Below, piece by piece: positions 19,722 through 31,677 of a stretch of DNA of 64,000 nt. How positions within the stretch are numbered: the first letter of the stretch is position 1; each line of letters starts with the position of its first letter. Position numbers and translations under genes: made by a program. Source of the stretch: Hygrocybe punicea (taxonomy: Eukaryota > Basidiomycota > Agaricomycetes > Agaricales > Hygrophoraceae); assembly GCA_963556145.1 (NCBI GenBank), contig OY744464.1:6981508-7045507 (forward strand), in the 5' to 3' direction. Under the pieces are notes generated by a model. That model ran no database searches. It was not told where the DNA came from and saw only the letters and a list, made by a program, of their open reading frames with translations.

Positions 19722-21420
19722 ATGGGAGACAAACGCAATGCCCGATGCACTAAAAAAACTTCATCTCAGCCTCAGAATCGACCCAAACGAGAGGTGAAAC
19801 CGACATACAAGATCATTCAAAACAACAATGAACGAGTCACTGTTCGCGTTGCTGTGCCCACAATGGCAGATGGTGGCAAAGCTGATGAAATAGATCACAT
19901 TGTGCCAATTGAAGCTGTTGATACTGAGGCCACTTATCTTCTGACTGCAAAACACCCTGAGGTGGCCCCGATATATTCTTCGGATGACTCCTACCTGAGG
20001 TTTAGGCTGAAGCAAAGGTCCAATGAGGTTTTAGAGGATGAGGAAAGCGATACAGAGAGTGAAAAGTCTGAAGATGATGATTCAGATGTTGTGGTAGCTG
20101 AAGCTCCCAAGAAAAAAGGAAGGAAACCGGCAAAATCACCTCTTTGTAAGAAACCAAATCATAACTGACGCTGCATTTGTATAGTGATTGACATTGATAC
20201 CTTCAAAATTCCATTTGAGATCCCATATGATGGGCGGTTGAAGGAAGTTACCATGCCGATTTCTTCGATGTGGTATTATGCCCGACTTATCATTTGTGAC
20301 AAGATGGTGTGCAAGCCAGAGCAGCTTGCACTGGGCTATATCAATCCATTCAAGAAAGCATCTGGAAAGAAACTGATGTCACTTGAATCCGAGGATGAGT
20401 GGAATGGGCTGATCCAACATGTGAGGACTTACCTTGAGACGCAAAATGCGAAGAATCATGGAAAAGGAGGTGTTCAAAAGGCTTGGTGTATCACCTTAGT
20501 CGATCTTAGGACTGACGTGTCAAAGGTTTGTCCATTTTCAGCCTACATTGGATCGGTTCTGCTAATGGCTAAACCTCTCAAACAAGCAGGGCAGTAAGAA
20601 AGTGGCAGCGAAGACGATCAAAACTGAAGCCAATATAGATGAAGATGATATCAAGACCGAATCTTATACCCATGTGCTTGCAGACATTCGGTGTATCCAC
20701 CACTGTGAGTGCTGTGGGAAGCCCTGCTGGATTAATCCTGGCCCACCCGTCTCTCATTTGCCATTCACTATGGAGCAGCTTTCCAGTTGGATGTCACTTG
20801 TGGTAGGTCTAATTGTTGTTGATCCTGGATACCTACTGACGTGATATTCAGCTGCTTGGTACAGCAACCAAGGACAAAATTCTGGACATCATCCACGCTT
20901 GCTTCAACAACAAGGGCAAAAAGGAAGCAGCAGCTGCTGCCAGTCCTGCAATCCCAAACCCCAAAAAAACATCCCAGTTGTGAATACGCATGACAACAGT
21001 TTCCCTGGACACGCGGTGATGCCTCAGCCCATGGGGGTGCAAGGATATCCGTTTCCGCCATTCTTTATGCCATACACTTATCCTTATCATCCCGCGCACT
21101 TGCCACAGGCAAATGCGCCTTCTGCCAGTCAACCTCAGCCCAGAGCCAACAATACTGTTGACTGTTCCACTGTCAGCTACCCTCTCATGTCAGACTGGCT
21201 CCAGCAGCTTGTTTCACATGAAACCCGTGGAGCTGACCATGTCGACTATACCGCTTTCGCCGACAAATTTATTGAGAATGAAATCCTCTGCTTAGACGAC
21301 CTTACTCTCTTCACACCTTCGGAACTCTGTGACATTGTAGATATGAAGCCAGGCACTGTGAGACGTATTAGTAACTGGGCAAAGCAGGATAAGAAGAAGC
21401 TGGATAGGCTCACAAGGTAA
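19722..21420 (+). CDS. Hypothetical protein with SAM-like C-terminal domain
   Basis: ATG at 19722 (MGDKRNARCTKKTSS). Exons 19722-20145, 20185-20525, 20590-20802 and 20852-21420; the first three junctions keep frame. The N terminus is basic, then acidic (DEESDTESEKSEDDD). The middle carries ISSMWYYARLIICDKMVCKP and a Cys/His cluster (CIHHCECCGKPC). The C terminus, from SDWLQQLVSHETRG through FADKFIENEILCLDDLT to MKPGTVRRISNWAKQDKKKL, looks like a SAM-type helical domain. The last exon changes frame near 20962-20975 in a CCCCAAAAAAAC run. Either there is a 1-base shift (mutation or sequence error) or a roughly 150-bp intron (GTGAAT...CTGCCAG) that restores frame. It is flanked by pieces of a DDE transposon, so it may be mobile-associated. 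Function unknown. Confidence 0.6.
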
Positions 21421-21550
21421 TGGATTCTTATCACAAGTAGATTTTTTGTGTCGTATGCCTGCTTGATGTCTTCAAAGTAACCCCCACTCAGTACTCAGTT
21501 TTATTAAACAAAGATTTATTTTTGTCTGCGAAAGGGATTATCTATTGAAT

Positions 21551-22071
21551 CTACAAATAGCCACTGTGACAAAAGAATCTGAGAGCATCTTGGGGAGTAA
21601 TTGAGTAAATAGCCTCATTCAACATCAAATGCACCTCTGCATCATCCAAAGGATTAGTACCAGTAGCATCTGACCTCGCGAAGTGGCGATAATGACATTG
21701 TATATAAGCTTTGATGGCTGAAAATGCTTGCTCAATAGGATTAAAGTCGGGCGAGTAGGCTGGGAGAAGTTCCAACTGCATTCCCCTAGACAACCTACGT
21801 AAAAGGGAGTAGAATTAAAAAAGAAAATAATATGAACCTTTTCTCAATGAGTTGTTGTATTTCGGGTGCTTTGTGAATCTGACAATTGTCCATAACAATA
21901 ACTGAATTCCGAGCAGGATATGGCTGTAAATAATCAAGTAGCCCCAAAATGAACTCCATGAAACTTGAGGCCCTGAAAGATCCTTCGACGATATGACTGT
22001 ACATCATTCCATCAAGTGATATTGCTGGGAGAATGGAATAGCTTGAGGGAAGTCAAGAAACTTGTTATTGT
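21551..22071 (-). pseudogene. DDE_3 transposase, C-terminal half
   Basis: Reads (R)YSILPAISLDGMMYSHIVEG, VIVMDNCQIHKAPEIQQLI with the second catalytic Asp, a short intron, then LELLPAYSPDFNPIEQAFSA with the catalytic Glu. It stops at 21551-21553. The exon start joins in phase with the donor at 51066 across the retroelement nest. The spacing between the second Asp and the Glu is about 35 residues, as in Tc1-like DDE enzymes. No stop or shift is seen in this half. Confidence 0.8.
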
Positions 22072-22967
22072 TGTAGAGGGTTGACATCCCTCTGAGTCCG
22101 TATCCTCGATATATCACGAATCCGGACGAACCTGATGCCTCTATTCAACTCGCATTCAAACCCGACGTAACCCGACGCAACCCGACGTGATGTGACGTGA
22201 CGTGACCCGACGTGACCGATGTAACCCGACACATGCCGCTTTGTCACAGCCGCTTTTGGACCAAATCCGGCAGCCTCAAACACCTCGGAGTTCCAATTCT
22301 AGAAGATGGATCTCATCAGAGTCAATCCCTGACTTCGGACTTACCATATTTATGCATCCCGTCGTCCTTTCGGAGATATGTAGGACATTTTCCATCTTTT
22401 TTATGGATATTCGTTTTCCCCTCCATATTCCTGTCTTCATCGCTTTGCAACCCCCCTTTCCACATCCCCATTCCAGCTTTTCTTTGTAGTTTCTATCGGC
22501 CAAAGTAGACATGTCCGAAAGTAGCTACACACACATGTACTATAAAGACGGTCCCCGATGACCATACAAAAAGATACCCTTAGTCACCGTTTCCCTTTAG
22601 TCAGAATCACCTTTTAATCCCTTCAAATGCTCGTCCACGTAGACCCTTAGCTTTTTATAGTCCACTTCGTTGTCTTTATCATTGTTTCCGTATATTCGTT
22701 CATTGTTTCCGACCTGACTCGACCCGACCCGCCGTACCTGACATCATCGGCATCGTCGGGTTCTTTATTATTTGTCCATTTTCACTCCGTTCATCGCCGG
22801 ATTCATTGTTATTAGTCCAGTTTTACGTGGTGGCTTTACTTTTACTAACATTCCCTTCCTTTTACTACTATTCCTGACACTGATTTATCCAGTCACTTCT
22901 ACGCTGACACCCACTGGTTAGGATCACTCTTTTATAGTTCCGAAGCCACCAAGAACCCGCATCTACA
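22072..22967 (+). repeat. 5' LTR of retroelement 1 (copy A)
   Basis: 896 bp with termini TGTAGAGGG and CGCATCTACA. The upstream portion has clustered ACCCGACG/CGTGACGTGA short repeats. Four more copies (B-E) occur in the window. Confidence 0.9.
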
Positions 22968-22969
22968 TC

Positions 22970-22986
22970 TGGAGCCCACCACGAGG
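22970..22986 (+). promoter_or_regulatory. Putative tRNA primer-binding site of retroelement 1
   Basis: TGGAGCCCACCACGAGG follows the LTR by two bases. Its complement ends in CCA like a tRNA 3' end. The same motif is conserved after LTR C (44593-44609) and near 42.71 kb. The tRNA species was not identified. Confidence 0.55.
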
Positions 22987-24498
22987 ATAATTCAGTGTCA
23001 TCATTCATTCATTCCATAACCCTACACTTTCCTTTCGTCATCTCGAAATAACCCTTGCTGCAGCACTCTACACATCCGACTCCCGTTACCCGACCTCTTT
23101 ACATCCGACATCCGATGCCTCGACAATCCAATCACCAACTATTGCACCATCATTTGGGTTTGATTCTAGTACTATATTCTCTTCTCTAATGACCACATTT
23201 GTTCAGTTTCACTAACGACTTCGAACCCACTCTTGAGCGGCCGACCCAACGGCCGTTTACTGCTTTAGGAAATTTGCACAGCCACAATCCAACACCCTCG
23301 TTTGTCAACTCGACATCTCGATCCCCATCACATCCATCCCCACACTCGTTTTACAACCCCAGCACACTCAGAATTCCATGCCCCACTGATTCCGGTTGAA
23401 AATCCGCATCTGGAGAGCCCCAAAAACAGCTCCAACGACCCGCACAACAGGAAATGTCACTCACACGTCACGCATGAAACAACGAAGAACGGATCCACGA
23501 AGCAGATGGAAAACACGCGCCGTGCAACAGGTTTAGCCTGTGCACCTCCAGGTACACCCATCCTCGCCGTTTCCGTGGTTGCCAAGCAAGAAAAACGTGT
23601 TCCCATGTGTCATATGCTGTTTTCAACATGTCCCAGCACACCCGCTCCTGTTTCACCCCGTATGGCCAGCCGTTCACATCTACGAACTCGCAGTCGTCTC
23701 CGGATACAAGCCCTGACACGCCATCCCCTCATCCGAGCTCGCGCCCTCCAATGAAAACTACGTCAGCATCCAGCAAACTCCATTTCCAGCATGTTCACCC
23801 CCGTTTTGTGCCCGATCACCCCGCGCTCGCGTCTAGCTCTCGCTATCATCCCCAGACGTGCACCGTTGCACGCACCCATCGTCTGAGCCCGCGAAGTTAC
23901 CAATAAACCATGTCAGCGTCCCTTATGAGTCCGTGCGAGCAGCCCCGCCGCCTTTGAGCCCTCAACACTGTACTACAGCTCCACGACGACAGTCGCGAGC
24001 CCTTACGAGTTGTCCTCGCCATTATCGAGCCCCCAATGCGTCGCCACGTCATCCCTCCTCGTGCACCTGCCTATACGACCTCCTCGGCCGCTCACACCTT
24101 CGTAGGACCCACCGGCGGCTCGTATCACATCCCAGCACCCCACATCGCCCTCGCAAACCCGTACAAGCTGTCCCGGTTATATTCGAGCCTCCAATACCAT
24201 GCCACGTCACCGGCTTCGTGCCCCAGCCAAAGTCGACATCTCCGGCCACTCACGCCCTTCGTTGAACTCCCCTGCAGCCTCGTGTGGCTTCCAAAAGTCC
24301 CCACAGCGCCCTTCACGAGCCGTCCTCGCCATCCTCGACGCCTCACGCGTGTGCCACGTCATACTCGCCTCACGCACTTGCTAACTCGACATCTCCAGCC
24401 TCGGCTCCCTTCATTGAACCCACCGCTGCCTCGTACCGGATCCCAGGGCCACACAATGCCCCTCGTAATGTCGTACAAGTCATCCCCGTCGCGTTCAT
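22987..24498 (+). other. Internal region of retroelement 1, low-complexity frames
   Basis: C-rich DNA built from diverged units of roughly 150 bp (recurring GTACAAG, ATTCGAGCC, CATGCCACGTCAC and ACTCACGCC motifs). The long Ser/Pro/His-rich frames lack any known retroviral-type motif and change frame freely between units, so I treat them as noncoding. Confidence 0.6.
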
Positions 24499-24569
24499 CA
24501 GTAGACCCAGTCGTTTTGGTTAACCCGATTGCAGATATAGTTGCAAAAGGTAGGTACACATAGCGCAGT

Positions 24570-26205
24570 TGCTTGCTGGGGGGGTAGGTTAACCCAAAAG
24601 ACAGCTCTTGCTGGGGAAATGTGGTGTGGTAGGTTGACCCAGGTACAGATCTTGCTGGTCAAGGGCGCCTGGGTGGGTCAACCCGGTGTCAGCTCTGCCA
24701 TGGGGTAGGTTAACCCAGGGCAGCTATTCCAGGATGGATGGGTTGACCCAGGTCCAGCTGTTCAAGCCATGTGGGTTTACCTGGCTTCAGTTATTGCTGC
24801 AGCACTGGGTTGACCCTAGACCAGTTCTTGCTGCACACTGGGGTTGACCTGGACCCAGCTGTTGCTGTGGCATTGGGTTGACCAGGGCCCAGCACATGCT
24901 GGAGGGGGTGACTGGGGTCCAGCGATTGCTGGGTTGACCTGGCCCCAGCTCTGGCTGCAGGATTGGGTTGACCTGGCCCCAGCTCTTGCTGCAGGATTGG
25001 GTCAACCCAGGTCCAGCTCTTGTTGCAGCATCGGGTCAACCCAGGTCCAGCTCTTACTGCTGCACCGGGTGCACCCAGGGCCAGCTTTTGCTGCAGCACT
25101 GGGTCAACCCAGGGCCAGCTATTGCTGGAGCATTAGGTTGACCTGGTCCCAGCTCTTGCTGCAGCACTGGGTTGACCCAGGTCCAGCACCTCCTGCAGGG
25201 CTTGGGTTGACCAGGGTCCAGCTATTGATGCAGCACTTGGTTGACCCAGGTCCAGCAATTACTGCGCCATTGGGTTGACCTGGTCCCAGCTCTTGCTGCA
25301 GCACTGGGTTGACCCGGGTCCAGCACTTCCTGCAGGGCTTGGGTTGACCAGGGTCCAGCACTTCCTGCAGGGCTTGGGTTGACCGGGGTCCAGCTATTGC
25401 TGCAGCATTTGGTTGACTCTGGCCCAGCACTTGCTGCAGGGTAGGTTGACCTGGTCCCAGCTCTTGCTGCAGCACTGGGTTGACCGAGGTCCAGCACTTC
25501 CTGCAGGGCTTTGGTTGACCGGGGTCCAGCTATTTCTGCAGCACTGGGTTGACCCTGGCCCAGCACTTGCTGCGGGGTAGGTTGACTGGGGTCCAGCTAT
25601 TGCTGCAGGGCTTGGGTTGACCAGGGTCCAGCTATTGCTGCTCCACTTAGTGTATTGCACGGGTACGGGTAAACCTGCGGGTTTTGCCACGGGTACGGGT
25701 ACGGGTAGGGTATGGCTACGGATTCCTGGACCCGCCAGCTTTTTTTTAAGCCCTGGATCATCCAAAATGGTCAAGTAATGAGCTAGATATGCTCAAAATA
25801 CCTCATTGGAGTATTTTGAGCATATCTAGCTCAATACTTGACCGTTTTGGACAATCCGGGGCTTAAAATGATGGGTAAAACCCGCGGGTTTTGTACCCGC
25901 AGGTACAACGGGTGTGGGTATGGGTACCGCCAAAAATACCCGGGGGTTACCTGTGCAATACACTAGCTGCACTAGGTAGACCCTGGCCCAGTACTTGCTG
26001 CAGGATAGGTTGACTGGGGTCCAGCTATTGCTGCAGCACTTGGTTGACCCAGGTCCAGCAATTACTGCAGCATTGGGTTGACCTGGTCCCAGCTCTTGCT
26101 GCAGCACTGGGTTGACCAGGGTCCAGCTATTGCTGCAGGGTAGGTTGACTGGGGTCCAGCCCATTCTGTAGCGTTGGTTTGATCCTGGACCCACTCAATC
26201 GGCAG
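24570..26205 (+). repeat. Left arm: subterminal tandem repeats
   Basis: Dozens of imperfect 30-35-bp units such as CTGCAGCACTGGGTTGACC followed by CAGGTCCAG. They give spurious Gln/Pro/Gly-rich frames on the minus strand. The mirror copy is 29930-31600. Confidence 0.88.
25650..25963 (-). mobile_element. 314-bp MITE with TA duplication, left arm copy
   Basis: Termini GTGTATTGCA are inverted, and TA lies on both sides (25648-25649, 25964-25965). The interior is GGGTAC/CCCGTA-rich and has an almost perfect 40-bp hairpin around GAGCTAGATATGCTCAAAAT. There is no coding capacity. TA duplication and size suit a Tc1/mariner-type MITE. Confidence 0.88.
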
Positions 26206-26640
26206 GATTACACAAAAATGTCCTCTGTATAAATAACATTACAATAATCCAAAATATGGAAAAACATGGTATGGGTCCTTGTAGCCCTTGAAAAATAGAA
26301 CAACTTTCCCTTTACAACCATGTCAATCCAAGCATTTCTTGTACAGATATTCATCATACAAGTTACAATGACTCAATTCAACAATTCCCCTATAACTTTC
26401 TATATAACACATATTTTGAAATTGTAAATGGAGGGAACAGTGGCCCTTAGGACATAGACAAACTGTCCCTCTCAAACTATGCAATTTGGTGCAGTATTTC
26501 ACAAGTTATCATTTTACTAGGACCTCCTTCTTTAAAAGATTTATTTTTCAAAAAGGTCATTGTATATGCAAATAGCAATAAAGTAGACACATAAATTTAA
26601 TAATAATTATATCCAAATACATAATTAAATAGTAAAGGGC
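26206..26640. other. AT-rich spacer inside the palindromic element
   Basis: Unique-looking AT-rich sequence without a gene. The opposite side (about 29345-29925) is also AT-rich, but I could not match the two by eye. Confidence 0.5.
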
Positions 26641-26868
26641 AGGAGGCAGATGAGAGGAAGATAGGTGGGTGTGGAGTGGGAGGAAGGTGGTTGTGGGTGT
26701 GGGAGGAAGGTGGGTGTGGAGTGGAGGAAGGTGGGTGTGGGAGAAGGGAGTGGGAGTGGGAGAAGAGGGAAGGTGGGAAGGCAGCAGGCAAGGGCAGCAG
26801 GGAGAGGGAGAGGGAGAGGGAGAGGGAGAGGGAGGAGGAGAGGGAGGAGAGTCGGAAGTACAGACCGG

Positions 26869-27197
26869 TTGCGTTCCCGTTGTCCTCGTCGTCTTTGTCT
26901 ACGTCTCCGCCGTCCTCGTCCTCGTCGTTCCCGTCCCAGTCGTCCCCGTCCCCATCGTCCCCGTTTCCGCCGTTCCGGTCCCTGTCGTTCCCGTTCCCGT
27001 CGTTCCTCTCGGTGTCGTCATCGTCCTCGTTGTCGTTGTCATCGCCCGTAGTCCTCGTCGTCCGCCAGATCGTCGTCGTCGTCTGCGTCGTCCTATCGTC
27101 CCCTCGCTAGCCGTCCCCGTCGTTCCCGTCCCCGTCGTTCCCGTTCCCGTCGTCCCCGTTCCCATCGTCCTCCTTGTCATCGTCATCGTCATCGTCA

Positions 27198-27232
<35 letters not shown>

Positions 27233-27710
27233 CTCGTCGTCGTCCTCGTCGTCGTCCTCTCGTCCTCGTTGTCGTCATCCCCGTCTCCGTCCCCGTCGTC
27301 GTCCTCGTCGTTCCCTGGATGCTCCCGTCGTCCTGTTGTCTCTTCGCTGGCCGTCTCCGTCCCCGTCGTCTTCCCTGGCTGGCCGTCTGTGCCCTCGTCG
27401 CCTCTGTCCCCGTCGTTGCCTGCCATCCGCCGTTTCGGCCCTTCAGTTGGGTGTTGACGTGACATGGCGCGGGCATGCCTGTTGCGGTTAATTTCAGGCG
27501 CGGCAGTGAGAAAGTCCTTCATAAAAACAATAATATTATCTAGCATAGTAATAGTAATAAATTTTGAGAAATCTACTTACCTTCTACTTGATTTTGCTGC
27601 TGTTGCTGTTCTCGTGGACGCATCGTGGAGTACGCGACGATTTGAACCCACGCCGGAGGTTGCCGATTGCCCAAACGGGCGCGAGTTGCCTTATATGTAA
27701 CCAAGATATT
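26869..27710 (-). CDS. Unknown gene-like module, copy 1
   Basis: Minus strand: an exon with KATRARLGNRQPPAWVQIVA and a Gln run, a GTAAGT...AAG intron (about 27520-27581), then an exon with MSRQHPTEGPKRRMAGNDGD followed by hundreds of bases of GAC/GGACGACG-type repeats. The first exon's motif and intron position recur in copies 2 and 3. I recognise no family. The trinucleotide part would give an Asp/Arg/Thr/Gly-rich tract whose composition depends on frame, so coding is not proven. Confidence 0.35.
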
Positions 27711-28384
27711 ACTTTTCTCAGTGTAATTGCATGGAGCACAACGACTGTGTAGCACATTTAAGACCATGTAGAGATAGAATTAGCCTCTAACTACATCCTC
27801 CCCAAATTTTGTATTTTATTATGGCATACATAGAGAGATATCCATGATTCATTGATACCTCCCTGCCAATTCTGGACCCTTAAAGTGCTACTTTACCAAT
27901 ATTGCTCTGAAAAATATGAGAATAATTTGGAAACTACTATGTAAAGTATCTATTGTATTGATGATCAGTGCCTGGCACTTGGTGGTCCCGGAATCTGTTG
28001 TAGCCAAGAAATGAAAGGTTCAAAGTAAAGCTGAACTTGAAGTTCGGACTCGGTTGATGGGTCAGCCACAATGCACAATTCTGTGCATTTGCTTGGCTGA
28101 AACAAAGGTCCTGGTCCACCCACAATCAGGCACTTATGTGTACCACAATGAGTACTCATTAAAGTACTCCTTAGATTAATTTCAGATTTTTAAGACAAAG
28201 TTAGATCATTAAGGGTCCAATTCTGGCAGAGGAATGGAATAAATTGTGAATAGCTCTTGATGCAGGGCCGAATAAAATACAAATTTTGGTATGAGGGTAG
28301 ATATACCATATTTACACCTTTTGAGGATCTCACTTCGGGTATGCATGCATTGTTGTGCATGCTAGAAGATTCAAAAGCTTCAGC

Positions 28385-29102
28385 GACACTTCCATGTTTG
28401 GCAACTCGAACCCGTTTGGGAAATCGGCAACAGCCGGTTGGCTTTCCCGCGCGAGTTCAACTTCAAAGCTTCGACTCGTTGATTTCAACAACGCGTCAAC
28501 GCGTCAGACGGGTGCAGAGGAGCACCCAAGGTAAATTTCTGATTTGAACATTTTTGTCTTCTTTGCTAATTGTTGACCTTTTGCAGCTACACCACGCCAA
28601 ACACAGGCAAATCCAAAAACCCATCACCAGAACACAACGCGCCAGCAAACAGAACGGAAGCCGACGAAAACGGCCACCATGAGGATGGCGGAAACGAGGC
28701 CGCGAGGCCGGGTACGAGGATGCGCCAACGACCAGGACGGACGGCCGAGACAACCACGACGGCAACGACGAGGTCAGTCGACGAGGTCACAGACGGCCGG
28801 CGACGGGACAACGGGACGGAGAAGGATAGCGACGGGACGACAGGACGACGGAGACGACGACGACCATCCGGGGGACGACGACAACCATCCAGGTGGCGAC
28901 GAGGACGACGACGGGGACGGAGACGCGGATGACGACGACAACGAGGACGACAACGAGGACGACGGGAACGACGGGAACGGGAACGACAGCGACGGGGACG
29001 ACGGGGAGGACGGCGGAGACGCAGACGAGGACGACAGGACGAGGATGACGGGACGAGGACGGCGGAGACATAGACGAAGACGACGAGGACAACGGGAACG
29101 TA
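28385..29102 (+). CDS. Unknown gene-like module, copy 2
   Basis: Plus strand: LATRTRLGNRQQPVGFPARV, an exon end after CACCCAAG, an intron with GTAAAT donor and TTTTGCAG acceptor (28531-28586), then a Lys/Thr/Gln-rich start and a long GACGACGGG-type expansion. It is the diverged inverse of copy 1 in the same palindromic element. Function unknown. Confidence 0.35.
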
Positions 29103-29344
29103 TGTACATTCCACTCTCCTCCCTCTCCCTCTCCCTCTCCCTCTCCCTCTCCATCTCCATCTCTGTCTCCCTCCCGTCCCTGCTGCCTTCCCACCTTCCC
29201 CCTTCTCCCACTCCCACTCCCTTCTCCCACTCCCACTCCCTTCTCCCACTCCCACCTTCCTCCCTCTCCTACTCCCACCTTCCTCCCTCTCCCACTCCCC
29301 TATCTTCCTCTCACCTGCCTTCTGCCCTTCACTATATAGTTATG

Positions 29345-29925
29345 TATTTGGATAAAATAATCATTAAATTTATGTGTCTATTTTAAGTAATAGTGAGGAT
29401 ATATATATTGATTCCAATGGAGAATTGAGCAATATTAAATAGAAAAGCACAATATTTGAAGTGGGGTAAGTTCTGATTTTGTCATAGATTGTCATTGGGA
29501 ATAAATAGCTCCTGTAACGGCTGATAGCTGATAGTGAAAGTAAGATATTGTGCATTGTCAAAACAATAATGTTTTAATTTTGCTATTCCCTGTGCTTTTA
29601 ATAAGTGCATTCAAATTATATTATGTGGTACATTGTGTGTCATGTACAGATTGAAAATTTTTGAGGACTTTATATGGCAGTTTCTGAGTAAATATTGGCT
29701 TGAGCTGGTGTGAGCTCTGTCAATGTTGTGAACATGAAATAATTGCAGGCAGACTGGGGTGTGGCTCAAGCCTGTGGACCAACATGAGCCCACATGGCAG
29801 CAAGAGCTGGATCCTGGTCAACCAAATCCTGCAGCGAGAGCTAGGCCAGGGTCAACCCAATTCTGCAGCAAGAGCTGAGCATGGCAACCCAGTGCTGGAG
29901 CAATAGCCAGACCGTGGTGAACCCA
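29345..29925. other. AT-rich spacer between module copy 2 and the right arm
   Basis: No gene or clear repeat seen, apart from the first few arm-type repeat units beginning near 29750. Confidence 0.45.
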
Positions 29926-29929
29926 ATCC

Positions 29930-31600
29930 TGCCGATTGAGTGGGTCCAGGATCAAACCAACGCTACAGAATGGGCTGGACCCCAGTCAACCTACCCTGCA
30001 GCAATAGCTGGACCCTGGTCAACCCAGTGCTGCAGCAAGAGCTGGGACCAGGTCAACCCAATGCTGCAGTAATTGCTGGACCTGGGTCAACCAAGTGCTG
30101 CAGCAATAGCTGGACCCCGGTCAACCTATCCTGCAGCAAGTACTGGGCCAGGGTCTACCTAGTGCAGCTAGTGTATTGCACAGGTAACCCCCGGGTATTT
30201 TTGGCGGTACCCATACCCACACCCGTTGTACCTGCGGGTACAAAACCCGCGGGTTTTACCCATCATTTTAAGCCCCGGATTGTCCAAAACGGTCAAGTAT
30301 TGAGCTAGATATGCTCAAAATACTCCAATGAGGTATTTTGAGCATATCTAGCTCATTACTTGACCATTTTGGATGATCCAGGGCTTAAAAAAAAGCTGGC
30401 GGGTCCAGGAATCCGTAGCCGTACCCTACCCGTACCCGTACCCGTGGCAAAACCCGCGGGTTTACCCGTACCCATGCAATACACTAAGTGGAGCAGCAAT
30501 AGCTGGACCCTGGTCAACCCAAGCCCTGCAGCAATAGCTGGACCCCAGTCAACCTACCCCGCAGCAAGTGCTGGGCCAGGGTCAACCCAGTGCTGCAGAA
30601 ATAGCTGGACCCTGGTCAACCCAAGCCCTGCAGGAAGTGCTGGACCCTGGTCAACCCAAGCCCTGCAGGAAGTGCTGAACCCAGGTCAACCCAGTGCTGC
30701 AGCAAGAGCTGGGACCAGGTCAACCCAATGGCGCAGTAATTGCTGGACCTGGGTCAACCAAGTGCTGCATCAATAGCTGGACCCTGGTCAACCCAAGCCC
30801 TGCAGGAGGTGCTGGACCTGGGTCAACCAAGTGCTGCATCAATAGCTGGACCCCGGTCAACCCAGTGCTGCAGCAAGAGCTGGGACCAGGTCAACCCAAT
30901 GGCGCAGTAATTGCTGGACCTGGGTCAACCAAGTGCTGCATCAATAGCTGGACCCTGGTCAACCCAAGCCCTGCAGGAGGTGCTGGACCTGGGTCAACCC
31001 AGTGCTGCAGCAAGAGCTGGGACCAGGTCAACCTAATGCTCCAGCAATAGCTGGCCCTGGGTTGACCCAGTGCTGCAGCAAAAGCTGGCCCTGGGTGCAC
31101 CCGGTGCAGCAGTAAGAGCTGGACCTGGGTTGACCCGATGCTGCAACAAGAGCTGGACCTGGGTTGACCCAATCCTGCAGCAAGAGCTGGGGCCAGGTCA
31201 ACCCAATCCTGCAGCCAGAGCTGGGGCCAGGTCAACCCAGCAATCGCTGGACCCCAGTCACCCCCTCCAGCATGTGCTGGGCCCTGGTCAACCCAATGCC
31301 ACAGCAACAGCTGGGTCCAGGTCAACCCCAGTGTGCAGCAAGAACTGGTCTAGGGTCAACCCAGTGCTGCAGCAATAACTGAAGCCAGGTAAACCCACAT
31401 GGCTTGAACAGCTGGACCTGGGTCAACCCATCCATCCTGGAATAGCTGCCCTGGGTTAACCTACCCCATGGCAGAGCTGACACCGGGTTGACCCACCCAG
31501 GCGCCCTTGACCAGCAAGATCTGTACCTGGGTCAACCTACCACACCACATTTCCCCAGCAAGAGCTGTCTTTTGGGTTAACCTACCCCCCCAGCAAGCAA
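29930..31600 (-). repeat. Right arm: subterminal tandem repeats
   Basis: Mirror image of the left arm. Positions pair as x and 56169-x in the outer part and 56134-x around the MITE, so a net 35-bp size difference separates the arms. Confidence 0.88.
30171..30484 (+). mobile_element. 314-bp MITE with TA duplication, right arm copy
   Basis: Same length and structure as the left-arm copy, at the mirrored position, flanked by TA (30169-30170, 30485-30486). The hairpin spans about 30284-30374. Confidence 0.88.
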
Positions 31601-31677
31601 CTGCGCTATGTGTACCTACCTTTTGCAACTATATCTGCAATCGGGTTAACCAAAACGACTGGGTCTACTGCGTTCAT

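Larger units (their letters stand above)
24499..31670. mobile_element. 7.2-kb palindromic TIR element with long mirrored arms
   Basis: Ends are CAGTAGACCCAGTCG inverted. CGTTCAT flanks both sides (24492-24498 and 31671-31677), a perfect 7-bp duplication; a 9-bp version (GCGTTCATC/GCGTTCATA) has one mismatch. The arms, about 24499-26205 and 29930-31670, are almost identical reverse complements made of 30-35-bp repeats containing GGTTGACC and CTGCAGCA. Each arm carries a 314-bp MITE at the mirrored site. Inner parts (26640-27700 and 28385-29340) are diverged inverted copies of a gene-like module. No transposase is recognisable. The superfamily is uncertain; long TIRs with a 7-9-bp duplication would suit Mutator-like or hAT-like elements. 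Confidence 0.85.

Noticed and set aside
24787..31382. Long Gln/Pro/Gly-rich frames on both arms of the 7.2-kb element
   Set aside because: They are translations of 30-35-bp tandem repeats and open because the units lack stops; the mirrored frames are simply the inverted copy.
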